Below, one piece after another: positions 18,701-25,648 of a DNA stretch of 64,000 bases. A program made the position numbers and the translations under genes. A model generated the notes under the pieces. That model did no database searches and was not told the origin of the DNA. It was given only the letters and a program-made list of their open reading frames with translations. The first letter of the stretch is position 1. Each line of letters opens with the position of its first letter. The DNA comes from JANXMY01 sp964251675 (GTDB lineage Bacteria; Armatimonadota; Armatimonadia; Armatimonadales; Capsulimonadaceae). The stretch is from positions 62,001 through 126,000 of the forward strand of contig CAXUKS010000004.1 in NCBI GenBank assembly GCA_964251675.1, given 5' to 3'.

Positions 18701-19327
18701 CTGGATCAGCGGCAGGATGGCGACGCCGTGGGCGCGGGCTGCGTCGCGGGCGACTTCATCGTTGCTGGCCGCGACGGTGTCCGTGGCTTTGACAAACTGC
18801 CCGATGTCTTTGATGCCGCCGCCGTTTGGCCCCAGCAGCAGCCAGACCGGCATCAGATGGGTGATTTGCCCGATATGCTGCGTCAGCGAGTCGAGCGCGG
18901 GCTTGTCGTCGCCCTCAAAGAAGGCAGCGCGGACGAGCGGGGCACTCGGCCCGGCGGGCAGGGGGGCGGGGGCGGCCTTCGGCGTCTTCTCGGCGGCAAT
19001 CGCCGCATTCAGCTTGCGCTTGGCCTCCTGCACCGACCGATTGCGTCCCAGCACAAACCGAAGCCGCGCCCGGACGGCGGCGGGGACGGCTCCCTGCCCA
19101 TGCGCGTTCGGCAGCATTTTGGGATGCTCCGGCAGCAGGGACGGGGCCAGGCCGAGCCGGGCGGCCAGCGAAATATCCGGCAGCTTGGGGCTGAGGAAAA
19201 TCTGGATGGCAAAGAGCAGGCTGGTGATCAGGCCGATAACTCCAGCCACAATCAGAAAATAAGAGACGACACTCCAGCGGCGGCGCGATTCGTCAAAAAA
19301 GATCGGTCGTTGTCCTTGCTCACTCAC
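15728..19327 (-). CDS. GH18-like / polysaccharide deacetylase / GT2 glycosyltransferase fusion
   Basis: 1199-aa three-enzyme protein. After a membrane anchor (about residues 22-45) and a low-complexity stretch comes a GH18-like domain (about 150-500) with the DxE catalytic pattern in NIDFETDRE. Then a NodB deacetylase (about 545-760) has TFDDGPDP and NHSYTHPE metal-binding motifs. Last is a processive GT2 synthase (about 825-1190) with VIIAAYNEA, ALDAD, AEDTD and QRFRW, plus flanking membrane helices. The set resembles machinery that polymerises, deacetylates and trims an N-acetylglucosamine polymer; the product is inference. Start is GTG, with GAAGGAG 14 bases upstream. It is divergent from the ATP synthase operon. 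Confidence 0.9.
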   Translation of the reverse strand: MSEQGQRPIFFDESRRRWSVVSYFLIVAGVIGLITSLLFAIQIFLSPKLPDISLAARLGLAPSLLPEHPKMLPNAHGQGAVPAAVRARLRFVLGRNRSVQEAKRKLNAAIAAEKTPKAAPAPLPAGPSAPLVRAAFFEGDDKPALDSLTQHIGQITHLMPVWLLLGPNGGGIKDIGQFVKATDTVAASNDEVARDAARAHGVAILPLIQNFDNSPEREGGQKFRPDWLHALLTSPAKRAAVVSQLTQYVQNNGYQGVNIDFETDREDDAAGLMAFMTQLYTAFHPLGLQVTQDVQTDSGAYQLAALAQQNDFLMPMLYDQHADGTAAGPISGQRWFLSELAGVLNKVPADKVVLGIGSYGYDWVDGTTNPTGVSFQQAAQIAQQNRFGEDGVIHIDPQSLSPYFTYSDEGAGAGSSEVSHTVWLQDATTTWNQMRSTRDDHLRGAALWELGQEDPSTWQFFGKDSAGTLKSFDPQSLSKVTYGKEFETTFIGEGDVLDVVQRPTDGSRSLTVAPKTGLVVGERFDTYPSQWVIRRTGLVDQTTGENTAKKIALTFDDGPDPQWTPQILDILDHTKNNDGSPIKATFFVVGQNAEAHPGLLSREWNDGMEIGNHSYTHPEIDRISSLQTRLQLDATQRVIEAVTGHETTLWRSPNRADSEPSTEADFDPVYQGDELGYLFIGCQIDPDDWTPGIKADEIVKRVLAHASDGNAVLLHDAGGDTREETVKALPRIIAALKAQGYSFVPVSDLVGKPKSVLFPAVTGRQAWGVMLDRAVFNMSYWLGTAFTFLFLLAIALGILRIVFMGTLATIQARREGERVFDNTYAPPVSVIIAAYNEAKVITKTIDTLLAADYPDLDILVVDDGSKDGTADIVRAAYGGNPRVSVLEKANGGKASALNLGIQQCRGEIIVALDADTVFDPETVPRLVRHFADPVIGAVSGNVKVGNRHNPLTIWQAVEYITSQNFDRRAFDLLNCITVVPGAVGAWRKDAVVLAGLYSSQTLAEDTDLTFKIRRLGYRIVTDNTALAYTEAPDTLRDLAKQRFRWAFGTLQCLWKHRSVFGNPRYGAFGTVALPSLWVYQIGFQAIAPMVDLTIVWSLVYSHWIAPNTSHQNSAMLISYWALFSLVELAGAYVAFRLDREHKKLLFWLLLQRFVYRQLMYYVIVKSLIFAVRGSLVGWGKLERKGTVQQPGVKETVAPD

Positions 19328-19471
19328 AGGCTGTGCCTTGCTCCTTCGGGCGGCTTCGCTGCCGCCGCTCTCTGAAAACGAATCGGCTGAAATCTACGAC
19401 ACTGGGAGCGAGTTTTGAGAGGAAATAGTTCCACTGTTTGTGAAAAAGGGTGCAAATAGAAGGCAAAGACG

Positions 19472-19501
19472 TTGACTTGACCCCTTCCGATGTGTTATAC
19501 T
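19472..19501 (+). promoter_or_regulatory. ATP synthase operon promoter
   Basis: TTGACT (19472-19477), an 18-base spacer and TATACT (19496-19501), about 95 bases before the first atp gene. The rest of the 268-base gap (19328-19595) holds no gene; the upstream region of the divergent GH18/GT2 gene shares it. Confidence 0.7.
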
Positions 19502-19595
19502 CACTCCCGGAAAACCTCGGTGCCGAACAGGCAGAGGCAGCCTGGTTTGGTTGACGCTTTTTGAGCAAAAATTGCCCGCGCTGAAGGGGGCTGGA

Positions 19596-19985
19596 ATGGC
19601 CGAACACACGCTGCCGGAAGAGAACGAGGAGCCAACAGTCATCCTGCCGCCCTCGGTCTCGCTTCCGCCGCCGCCCGAAATCTCCTTCACCCGCCCGGCG
19701 CTCGGACAGGAGCGGCCCGCACCGCGTCCGGCCTTTTCTTCGGCGCCGACTTCCTCCGGGCAGACCCCGCTGTCGCAGGGCGTTCAGGGTTATGGTCTGG
19801 CAATCACGGCAGCGATTACGCTGGCAATCACGCTGCTGGCGTTTGTGGCGCTCGGACAATGGCTGGATCGTCGCTTCGGACACGGCGGCCTTCCGTGGTT
19901 CACGATTGTCGGTCTGTTCATTGGCATTGCCGCCGGACTGTATAATATGGTGCGCCTGCTGAACTCCGCTGGACGAAAAAAGTAA
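19596..19985 (+). CDS. AtpZ/AtpI-like ATP synthase accessory membrane protein
   Basis: 129-aa protein with a proline-rich cytoplasmic N-terminus (about 65 residues) followed by two membrane helices (GYGLAITAAITLAITLLAFVAL and PWFTIVGLFIGIAAGLYNMVRL). The LGQWLDRRFGHGGLPWFTIVGLFIG-type C-terminus is characteristic of AtpZ/subunit-I-like proteins at the head of F-type ATPase operons, proposed to help magnesium supply or c-ring assembly. ATG 19596 has an AAGGGGG ribosome-binding site 6 bases upstream; the frame upstream of it is open but unlike the family. Confidence 0.8.
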   Translation: MAEHTLPEENEEPTVILPPSVSLPPPPEISFTRPALGQERPAPRPAFSSAPTSSGQTPLSQGVQGYGLAITAAITLAITLLAFVALGQWLDRRFGHGGLPWFTIVGLFIGIAAGLYNMVRLLNSAGRKK

Positions 19986-19992
19986 CACGCCT

Positions 19993-20487
19993 ATGCCCAC
20001 TGCCCTGACGCCCCCAGAGCCTGCTGATACTCTTGCACCGCAAGCGCCGGGCCTGCCGCCGTTTTTGAGCTTGCTGCCCAGGGCGCTCCTGGTCAACGCC
20101 GTCGTCGCACTGGTCTTCCTCGTGCTGAAGCTGCCCTGGCTGGCTCTGGGCATCGGCGTGGGCGCTCTGGTGGGCGTGGCGATTTTCTGGTCTCTGCATC
20201 TGATCAGCACCGTGCTGGTGTCTGAGTTTCTGGCAGCCGAGTCCGCCCGCAAAGAGGCCCGGCAGTTTGGCCCAAAGCCGCAGGCTGCCGTCCGCCGCGC
20301 CGCTCTGTGGCGGCTGGCTGGGATGCTGGCCCTAAAATACGTCGGGCTGGCGGTGACGCTGGCAGTGGCCTATCATTTTGTGAAGGGGCATCTGATCCCG
20401 TTTTTCCTGGCCTTCACCGGCGCATTTGCACTGACGCAAATTTCTATCGTGTCCGCCGCCGCCCGCGCTTCTCGTGTGCGAAAATAA
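19993..20487 (+). CDS. atpI: ATP synthase subunit I-like membrane protein
   Basis: 164-aa protein with a short Pro/Ala-rich start and four predicted membrane helices, two in each half. Position between the AtpZ-like gene and atpB, spacing of 7 bases, and overall hydrophobic pattern fit an AtpI-type protein, which assists c-ring assembly. Sequence conservation in this family is poor, so the call relies on context and topology. It ends 13 bases before atpB. Confidence 0.7.
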   Translation: MPTALTPPEPADTLAPQAPGLPPFLSLLPRALLVNAVVALVFLVLKLPWLALGIGVGALVGVAIFWSLHLISTVLVSEFLAAESARKEARQFGPKPQAAVRRAALWRLAGMLALKYVGLAVTLAVAYHFVKGHLIPFFLAFTGAFALTQISIVSAAARASRVRK

Positions 20488-20500
20488 AACTTTAAACATC

Positions 20501-21271
20501 ATGCCAACTGAACCGCTTGAAAAACCTTCGCTGGAAACGTGTGTCATCTGGGGCATCGTCGCCGCCCTGCTGATCCTCATTCCAGGCATCTTAGCGACTC
20601 GCAATGCCAAAATGGTTCCCGGAAAGCTGCAAAACTTTTTTGAATTTGCACTGGACGGCCTGCGGAAGCTGTATATGGGCCTGCTGGGGCCGGGCGGCGA
20701 GCGGCATCTGCCGGTCGTGCTGACCCTGTTCTTCTACATTCTGGTCTGCAACCTTCTGTCCGTCACTCCGTTCCGCGCCCCGACTTCCAATCTCAGCACC
20801 AATCTGGGGCTGGCGCTCTTTGTGTTTGTCTATGTCAACTACTGGAGCATCAAAACGAAGGGTCTAGGCGGCTACTTACTGCATCTGACCGGCCCGGAGG
20901 CCCTGCCCCTAGTGTTCCGTCTGGTTCTGCCGCTGTTCCTGCTGATTGAAGTGGTCTCGCTGTTTGCCCAGCCCCTGTCGCTTGCCATGCGGCTGTACGG
21001 TAACATCTACGGCGAAGACTATATTTCCTATGTCGTCTCCTATGTCGTGCGCCAGTCGTACATCCCGGCGCAGGTGCTGGTCTACTTCCTGATTTTGTTC
21101 ACCGGCATCCTGCAGGCGTTCATCTTCACGCTGCTGTCGTCGGCCTACATCGGCATTGCCACACAGAGCCACAGCGACCATGCTGACCATGTCGACCACG
21201 GCCAGGATGACCACGGGCATCCGTCGGCCACCAAGACTGTCGACGGGGGCGCTTACGTCCCAACGCTGTAA
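20501..21271 (+). CDS. atpB: ATP synthase F0 subunit a
   Basis: Membrane subunit that forms the proton half-channels next to the c-ring. The 256-aa protein has the essential arginine in PLSLAMRLYGNIYGED, and a C-terminal helix pair (LVYFLILFTGILQAFIFTLLSSAYI). Unusually it ends in a roughly 25-residue hydrophilic tail rich in His and Asp (HSDHADHVDHGQDDHGH) that could bind metal. ATG 20501 was chosen because the open frame upstream overlaps atpI and lacks similarity. Confidence 0.94.
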   Translation: MPTEPLEKPSLETCVIWGIVAALLILIPGILATRNAKMVPGKLQNFFEFALDGLRKLYMGLLGPGGERHLPVVLTLFFYILVCNLLSVTPFRAPTSNLSTNLGLALFVFVYVNYWSIKTKGLGGYLLHLTGPEALPLVFRLVLPLFLLIEVVSLFAQPLSLAMRLYGNIYGEDYISYVVSYVVRQSYIPAQVLVYFLILFTGILQAFIFTLLSSAYIGIATQSHSDHADHVDHGQDDHGHPSATKTVDGGAYVPTL

Positions 21272-21332
21272 TCTGCTAAATCGAACTCACTGTTTACGTT
21301 TCTTACTTATCTTCAAGGAGACCTCACACACA

Positions 21333-21605
21333 ATGGCCGCCATTTACTTCGGACTTCTCGCGCTCGGCGCGGGCCTCGCACTTCCCCTCGCCGCCGTGGG
21401 CGCGGGCATCGGACAGGGCCTTGCCTCATTCGCCGCCTTGCAGGGCATCGCCCGGCAGCCCGCCGCGCAGTCGCAGATCCAGACGACCATGTTCATCTGT
21501 CTGGGCATCATCGAGGCGCTGGCAATCTACGCCTTCGTCATCTTCTTTATCCTGTTCTCCAAGTTCCCGACGCCTGAGCAGGTCACTCAGCTTCTTGCCA
21601 AATAG
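21333..21605 (+). CDS. atpE: ATP synthase F0 subunit c
   Basis: 90-aa proteolipid with two helices. Helix 1 carries the glycine packing motif (VGAGIGQGLASFAALQGIARQP) and helix 2 the ion-binding glutamate in GIIEALAIYAFVI. The residue after the glutamate is Ala rather than Ser/Thr, which argues for proton rather than sodium coupling. A strong AAGGAG ribosome-binding site precedes ATG 21333, fitting the high copy number of subunit c. A 61-base gap separates it from atpB. Confidence 0.96.
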   Translation: MAAIYFGLLALGAGLALPLAAVGAGIGQGLASFAALQGIARQPAAQSQIQTTMFICLGIIEALAIYAFVIFFILFSKFPTPEQVTQLLAK

Positions 21606-21620
21606 GCGACATACCAAACT

Positions 21621-22199
21621 ATGGATGCGATTACACACGCACTTGGGATTGACCTTAACATTGTCATCCTGCAATTTCTTGGCTTCATCGTTCTGCTGTT
21701 TTTGCTGAACCAGTTTGTCTTCAAGAAGGTCTATGGCATTCTCGATGCTCGTCAGCAGGACATCAAAAGTGTCTACGATCAGCTTGACGACGACCGAAAA
21801 GCCATGGAAACCACTCGCCGCGACTATGAGCAGCGGCTGGCGGGCATTGAAGCCGAAGCCCGCGAGAAAATCCAGGCTGCCGTCAAGGAAGCCCAGACGC
21901 TTCGGGATAATCTGGTCGCCGATGCCCACAAACAGGCGGAAACGCTTGTCGAGCAGGGCCGCAGCGAAAGCGAGCGGGAGCGGCAGAAGGCATTTCTAGA
22001 AATGCGTCATCAGATTGTCGCCCTGGCCGTCTCTGCGGCAGGCAAAGTCGTCGGCGAAAGCATGGACGGCCCACGGCAGAACAAGCTGGTGGATGACTTC
22101 ATTAGCAGTGTCGGCTCCGGCAATGTCATGGAAGCCGGGCGCGGCGTTTCCGGCAACGCGATTGGAAACAATGCAATCGGGAACGGGGCCAGCGCATGA
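21621..22199 (+). CDS. atpF: ATP synthase F0 subunit b
   Basis: Peripheral stalk subunit, 192 aa: one N-terminal membrane helix (ILQFLGFIVLLFLLNQFVF) then a long charged coiled coil (about 40-150). The end after about residue 165 is a Gly/Asn/Ala-rich tail (GVSGNAIGNNAIGNGASA), longer than usual, with a short internal repeat NAIGN. The stop overlaps the atpH start by 4 bases. Confidence 0.94.
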   Translation: MDAITHALGIDLNIVILQFLGFIVLLFLLNQFVFKKVYGILDARQQDIKSVYDQLDDDRKAMETTRRDYEQRLAGIEAEAREKIQAAVKEAQTLRDNLVADAHKQAETLVEQGRSESERERQKAFLEMRHQIVALAVSAAGKVVGESMDGPRQNKLVDDFISSVGSGNVMEAGRGVSGNAIGNNAIGNGASA

Positions 22200-22756
22200 A
22201 AGATGTTCGCGTTGCCAAACGCTACGCCGGGGCACTGTTTGCCGTGGCCGAGCGCGACGGCATCTTAGACGCCGTCACGGCGGATTTGGCGCTCATCAGC
22301 CGCTTCATCGCCGAAATCCTATACCTGCGGGCCGCGCTCCTGCAGCCGTTCACTTCGGATGCGACCAAGTTCAAAATCGCCGATGATGCGTTTGGCGACC
22401 GGGTGACGGCTTCCTCGCTGTCGTTTGTCAAGCTGCTGATCAAAAAGCGGCGCGAAGAACTCATCGAAGAGTGCATCCGCGAGTTTCGTGCCCTGCTGGC
22501 CGTACACAACAACACCGTGGATGCCGAAGCGACGACGGCGACACCAATGACGCATGAGCAGAAAATGGCCCTGACCGAGAGCCTGCACACGCTGACGGGC
22601 AAAACCGTAAACCTGACCACCGCTCTGGACCCCGCCCTTGTCGGCGGCGTCGTGGTACGCATGGGCGACACGGTCATCGACGGCAGTGTGCGCGGCAAGC
22701 TGGAGCGATTGGAACGACAGCTCATGGGCACGAATGCCCTGGGAGGAACCCTTTAA
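22196..22756 (+). CDS. atpH: ATP synthase F1 subunit delta
   Basis: Links the b stalk to the top of the alpha/beta hexamer. The 186-aa protein has the expected N-terminal helical bundle starting VAKRYAGALFAVAERDG and the C-terminal signature LDPALVGGVVVRMGDTVIDG followed by SVRGKLERLERQL. It overlaps atpF by ATGA and is followed by atpA after one base. Confidence 0.94.
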   Translation: MKDVRVAKRYAGALFAVAERDGILDAVTADLALISRFIAEILYLRAALLQPFTSDATKFKIADDAFGDRVTASSLSFVKLLIKKRREELIEECIREFRALLAVHNNTVDAEATTATPMTHEQKMALTESLHTLTGKTVNLTTALDPALVGGVVVRMGDTVIDGSVRGKLERLERQLMGTNALGGTL

Positions 22757-22757
22757 A

Positions 22758-24272
22758 TTGGCAATCAAGCCGGAAGAAATCACATCCATCCTCGAGCGCG
22801 AGCTGGAAGCCTATAAATCCGACGTCGAAGAAGTCGGCGTCGGAACCGTCCTGCAAATCGGGGACGGCATCGCCCGCATCTATGGCCTGAAAGACTGCAT
22901 GGTCGGCGAGCTTTTGGAGTTCCCCGGCGGTGTGCAGGGCATGGCGCTGAACCTGGAAGAAGACAATGTCGGCGCGGTTCTCCTGGGCCGTGAGGCAGGC
23001 ATCCGCGAAGGCGACACCGTCAAGCGCACCGGCAACATCGTCCAGATTCCCGTCGGCGAGGGCCTTGTTGGCCGCATCGTCAACGCGCTGGGCCAGCCGA
23101 TTGACGACAAAGGCCCCATCGTCTCCTCGGAGTTTCGCCTGCTCGAAACCCGCGCCCCCGGCGTGGTCGAGCGTCAGCCCGTCAAAGAGCCGCTGCAAAC
23201 CGGCATCAAGGCCGTCGACTCGATGATTCCCATCGGGCGCGGTCAGCGCGAGCTGATTATCGGCGACCGGGGCACGGGCAAAACTGCCGTCGCCATCGAC
23301 GCCATTCTGAACCAGAAAGACACCGACGTCTACTGTATCTATGTCGCCATCGGCCAGAAGTCTTCCACCGTCGCCAACATCGTGCGGTCATTGGAGCAGA
23401 ATGGCGCGATGGAATACACCACCGTCGTGGCTGCCACTGCCGATGACCCCGCCTCGCAGCAGTATATCTCCCCGTACACCGGCGCGTGTATCGGCGAATG
23501 GTTCCGGGACAACGGCAAGCACGCCCTGATTGTCTACGATGACCTGTCCAAACAGGCCGTCGCCTATCGTCAGGTATCTCTGCTCCTGCGCCGCCCGCCA
23601 GGCCGCGAAGCCTACCCCGGCGACGTGTTTTACCTGCACTCCCGGCTTTTGGAGCGATCTGCCAAGCTGTCCAAAGAACTCGGCGGCGGCTCGCTGACGG
23701 CTCTGCCGATCATTGAGACCCAGGCAGGCGACGTGTCTGCGTATATCCCGACCAACGTGATTTCTATCACTGACGGCCAGATATTCCTCGAATCCGACTT
23801 GTTCAACTCCGGCGTCCGCCCGGCCATCAACGTCGGTATCTCCGTCTCCCGCGTCGGCGGCAACGCCCAGACCAAGGCGATGAAGAACAAGAACGTCGGC
23901 GGCCAGCTTAAATTGCAGCTTGCCCAGTTCCGTGAAGTCCAGGCGTTCTCTCAGTTCGCTTCGGACCTCGACAAAGCCACCCAGGCCCAGCTTGCCCGTG
24001 GCCTGCGCCTCGTGGAAGTCCTGAAACAGCCGCAGTACCAGCCCCTCCCGCTGGAAAAGCAGGTCCCGATCATCTACGCCGCCAACACCGGCGCGTTAGA
24101 CGATGTGCCTGTGGAAGCCGTCCGCCGCTTCGAAGCCGAGTTCATTGCCTTCCTCGCCGACAAGTACCCGGAAGTCCCGGAAACCATCGCCCGCGACAAG
24201 ACTTTGGACGACACCACCATCGACGCCCTGAAAAAAGCCATCGCCGACTTCAAGGGCCAGTTCAAGGCATAA
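22758..24272 (+). CDS. atpA: ATP synthase F1 subunit alpha
   Basis: 504-aa non-catalytic nucleotide-binding subunit. It has Walker A GDRGTGKTAVAID, the QKSSTVANIVRSLE loop, and SLLLRRPPGREAYPGDVFYLHSRLLER. The start is TTG 22758 (then AIKPEEITSILERE), with GGAGG 12 bases upstream; no ATG fits. The last 21 codons are part of a 64-bp sequence repeated exactly about 1 kb downstream. In most bacteria atpG, atpD and atpC follow; here a terminator and accessory genes follow instead. Confidence 0.96.
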   Translation: MAIKPEEITSILERELEAYKSDVEEVGVGTVLQIGDGIARIYGLKDCMVGELLEFPGGVQGMALNLEEDNVGAVLLGREAGIREGDTVKRTGNIVQIPVGEGLVGRIVNALGQPIDDKGPIVSSEFRLLETRAPGVVERQPVKEPLQTGIKAVDSMIPIGRGQRELIIGDRGTGKTAVAIDAILNQKDTDVYCIYVAIGQKSSTVANIVRSLEQNGAMEYTTVVAATADDPASQQYISPYTGACIGEWFRDNGKHALIVYDDLSKQAVAYRQVSLLLRRPPGREAYPGDVFYLHSRLLERSAKLSKELGGGSLTALPIIETQAGDVSAYIPTNVISITDGQIFLESDLFNSGVRPAINVGISVSRVGGNAQTKAMKNKNVGGQLKLQLAQFREVQAFSQFASDLDKATQAQLARGLRLVEVLKQPQYQPLPLEKQVPIIYAANTGALDDVPVEAVRRFEAEFIAFLADKYPEVPETIARDKTLDDTTIDALKKAIADFKGQFKA

Positions 24273-24273
24273 C
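24210..24273 (+). repeat. Left copy of 64-bp atpA-end direct repeat
   Basis: Bases 24210-24273 (last 21 codons of atpA plus one base after the stop) are identical to 25209-25272. Diverged similarity extends another 60 or so bases upstream in both copies. The two copies bracket the DUF3800 gene. Confidence 0.9.
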
Positions 24274-24284
24274 ACCCAAACTCA

Positions 24285-24317
24285 ACAGCCCCCGCCATTT
24301 CTGGCGGGGGCTGTTTT
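24285..24317 (+). terminator. Rho-independent terminator after atpA
   Basis: Perfect 13-bp GC-rich stem (24285-24297 with 24302-24314), four-base loop, T run. It ends the atpI-A transcript before any gamma, beta or epsilon gene. Confidence 0.9.
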
Positions 24318-24336
24318 GCTGCCGGGCGGCTGCGTC

Positions 24337-24365
24337 TTGCATAAAGTGGAGTTTTGTGCCATAAT
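24337..24365 (+). promoter_or_regulatory. Promoter just after the atpA terminator
   Basis: TTGCAT (24337-24342), 17-base spacer, CATAAT (24360-24365). It points right, yet the next gene (DUF3800) lies on the other strand, so it either drives a non-coding RNA or is an orphan left when a downstream gene was displaced. Confidence 0.6.
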
Positions 24366-24371
24366 GAAACC

Positions 24372-24488
24372 AAATTGCCCTGGTTCCGAATAGTCACCTC
24401 CCCGTAAAAACGGGGCGTCCGCTGGTTTCACTGGAAACGAGCTTCGAACGGCGTGTGCGTGAGACACTAATTTCTCTAGGAACCGGGG
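24372..24488 (+). ncRNA. Candidate structured small RNA
   Basis: Starting about 7 bases after the -10 box, a closing stem pairs 24378-24387 with 24479-24488 (one G-U). It encloses local hairpins: CCCCG/CGGGG, GTTTC/GAAAC and GTGT/ACAC. No open frame fits, and no known RNA family signature (6S, SRP, tmRNA, riboswitch) was recognised. No T-rich 3' end is seen, and the DUF3800 gene converges on it from the right, which could give antisense pairing. Speculative. Confidence 0.3.
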
Positions 24489-24498
24489 ACACTGTTAA

Positions 24499-25125
24499 TT
24501 ACGGCCACTGAAGCACTGAGTATTCTCGGTGCTTTATTATGTTTCGGTATTCCCCTGCCTCTGCTCCGCTGCTGAAGGAGCGATAGACTGCGCCGCTCAC
24601 CATATCCGCCACTTGAATGAGATTGCTTGATTTTGAGTCTTGAGTGCCGATTTTCTTGATCCGCTCTACCGCCTGCCCCTCGTCATTCACTTTACGTTTG
24701 ATATAAGACGCCAATTCTTTCTTGACTGCCTTTCCGCCGCTCTCATCAAACTTTACATTTGCTTCCGACAGCAGCGGCTTGACTGCGTCAAATGCCACCC
24801 CGCACACGACTTTGTAGAAGGCACTCCCGCTTCTATACTCTGCGCTTGACACTTTCCTCTTGTCCACCACCAGGCTGAAAAACTGAAACTCGTAGCCTTT
24901 GATCGCGTTGAGAAACGCCCGACGCACATGAACATTGTTTCGGAAGAAGTGAAACTCATAGCTGCCCGGCACTCTCAGCTCCGTTCGGAGAAAATCAATT
25001 CGCAGACGCAGCTTTTCGGCTTCGGCGTCGTTCTCAAAGATAACCAGAGTGACTGCGAAATAGGTGCTGGAACCCTCGGCAAGTTTAAGGCCAGCGTCCC
25101 CCGACTCATCCACAAAAACAAGCAT
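24499..25125 (-). CDS. DUF3800 domain protein
   Basis: 208-aa protein of the DUF3800 family, which has an RNase-H-like layout and is often found in defence or mobile contexts; its activity is not established. The N-terminal LVFVDESGDAG motif and the late acidic DSKSSNLIQVADMVSGA motif provide the putative metal ligands. It lies on the minus strand between two copies of the atpA 3' end, against the direction of the flanking genes. G+C is clearly lower than in atpA. The ATG is 6 bases after a TACAAT box, so its mRNA is probably leaderless. Confidence 0.85.
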   Translation of the reverse strand: MLVFVDESGDAGLKLAEGSSTYFAVTLVIFENDAEAEKLRLRIDFLRTELRVPGSYEFHFFRNNVHVRRAFLNAIKGYEFQFFSLVVDKRKVSSAEYRSGSAFYKVVCGVAFDAVKPLLSEANVKFDESGGKAVKKELASYIKRKVNDEGQAVERIKKIGTQDSKSSNLIQVADMVSGAVYRSFSSGAEAGEYRNIIKHREYSVLQWP

Positions 25126-25131
25126 GGACTT

Positions 25132-25137
25132 ATTGTA
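25132..25137 (-). promoter_or_regulatory. -10 box of DUF3800 gene (leaderless type)
   Basis: TACAAT on the minus strand, exactly 6 bases before the ATG. The matching -35 region would fall inside the duplicated atpA fragment; no good -35 hexamer is seen. Confidence 0.5.
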
Positions 25138-25145
25138 CCTGCCAG

Positions 25146-25271
25146 GCGTTCCTAGCTGACTGCTACCCCGAAGTCTTGGAAACTAATGCCTGTGAAAAGA
25201 CGCTGGATGACACCACCATCGACGCCCTGAAAAAAGCCATCGCCGACTTCAAGGGCCAGTTCAAGGCATAA
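25146..25271 (+). pseudogene. Duplicated atpA 3' fragment
   Basis: In the atpA frame this stretch reads AFLADCYPEVLETN then CEKTLDDT and continues identically to the atpA end including TAA. About 20 codons are diverged (with Cys replacing Lys and Arg) and the last 21 codons are identical at nucleotide level. There is no start codon or rest of the gene. It looks like the second end of an insertion that duplicated the target, or the remnant of a foreign atpA end brought in by the element. Confidence 0.85.
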
Positions 25272-25282
25272 CCCACCAATCC

Positions 25283-25314
25283 AAAAGCCCTCGCCGTCAT
25301 GGCGGGGGCTTTTT
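25283..25314 (+). terminator. Terminator after the atpA fragment
   Basis: Ten-base stem (25286-25295 with 25301-25310, one G-U) then a T run. It is similar in sequence and spacing to the terminator after the true atpA, so the duplication probably includes it. Confidence 0.8.
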
Positions 25315-25324
25315 CATGCCTGCC

Positions 25325-25353
25325 TTGACTTTTCTGACGCCGATTGCTACACT
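25325..25353 (+). promoter_or_regulatory. Promoter of the HNH accessory operon
   Basis: TTGACT (25325-25330), 17-base spacer, TACACT (25348-25353), directly after a terminator. A GAGGA ribosome-binding site precedes the first gene at 25385. Confidence 0.7.
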
Positions 25354-25384
25354 ATTGCTAAATAGAAAGCTGAGCGAGGATATT

Positions 25385-25648
25385 ATGACTTCAACAATAA
25401 CTCGTGAAGAGTTTGATGCAAGACTGCCGCAGTCAACAGAACAGATACGCCAGAAACGTTTGGCTCTGGAAGAGCAGGCGGCAGAGTTGGAAGAGTTGAT
25501 TGGTCGCTACTCCTCTGTTTTGGAACGCCTTGAAGCAGAGCAGAGCGAGAAACAGGAGGCAGACCCAGTTTCGGGAAGACGGGAGGGTTTGCGATTACTT
25601 TTGAACGAACCCGCCGAACGCACTTCTGCGGTTGCGGCCTCACTGTGA
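25385..25648 (+). CDS. Small coiled-coil protein, 87 aa
   Basis: Unrecognised 87-aa protein. Residues about 18-60 are a strongly predicted coiled coil rich in Glu, Gln and Leu (LALEEQAAELEELIGRYSSV). The ATG at 25385 has a GAGGA site 8 bases upstream. The stop overlaps the GTG start of the next gene (GTGA), so the two are made together. In context it is probably the partner, possibly an inhibitor, of the HNH-derived protein encoded next. Confidence 0.6.
   Translation: MTSTITREEFDARLPQSTEQIRQKRLALEEQAAELEELIGRYSSVLERLEAEQSEKQEADPVSGRREGLRLLLNEPAERTSAVAASL

Noticed and set aside
19328..19471. Gene in the gap between the GH18-NodB-GT2 protein and the atp promoter
   Set aside because: No frame with a plausible start, ribosome-binding site or recognisable protein; treated as regulatory DNA.
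24372..24488. 6S RNA or SRP RNA
   Set aside because: No long central bubble typical of 6S and no SRP GGAA-type tetraloop domain; kept only as an unnamed candidate RNA.
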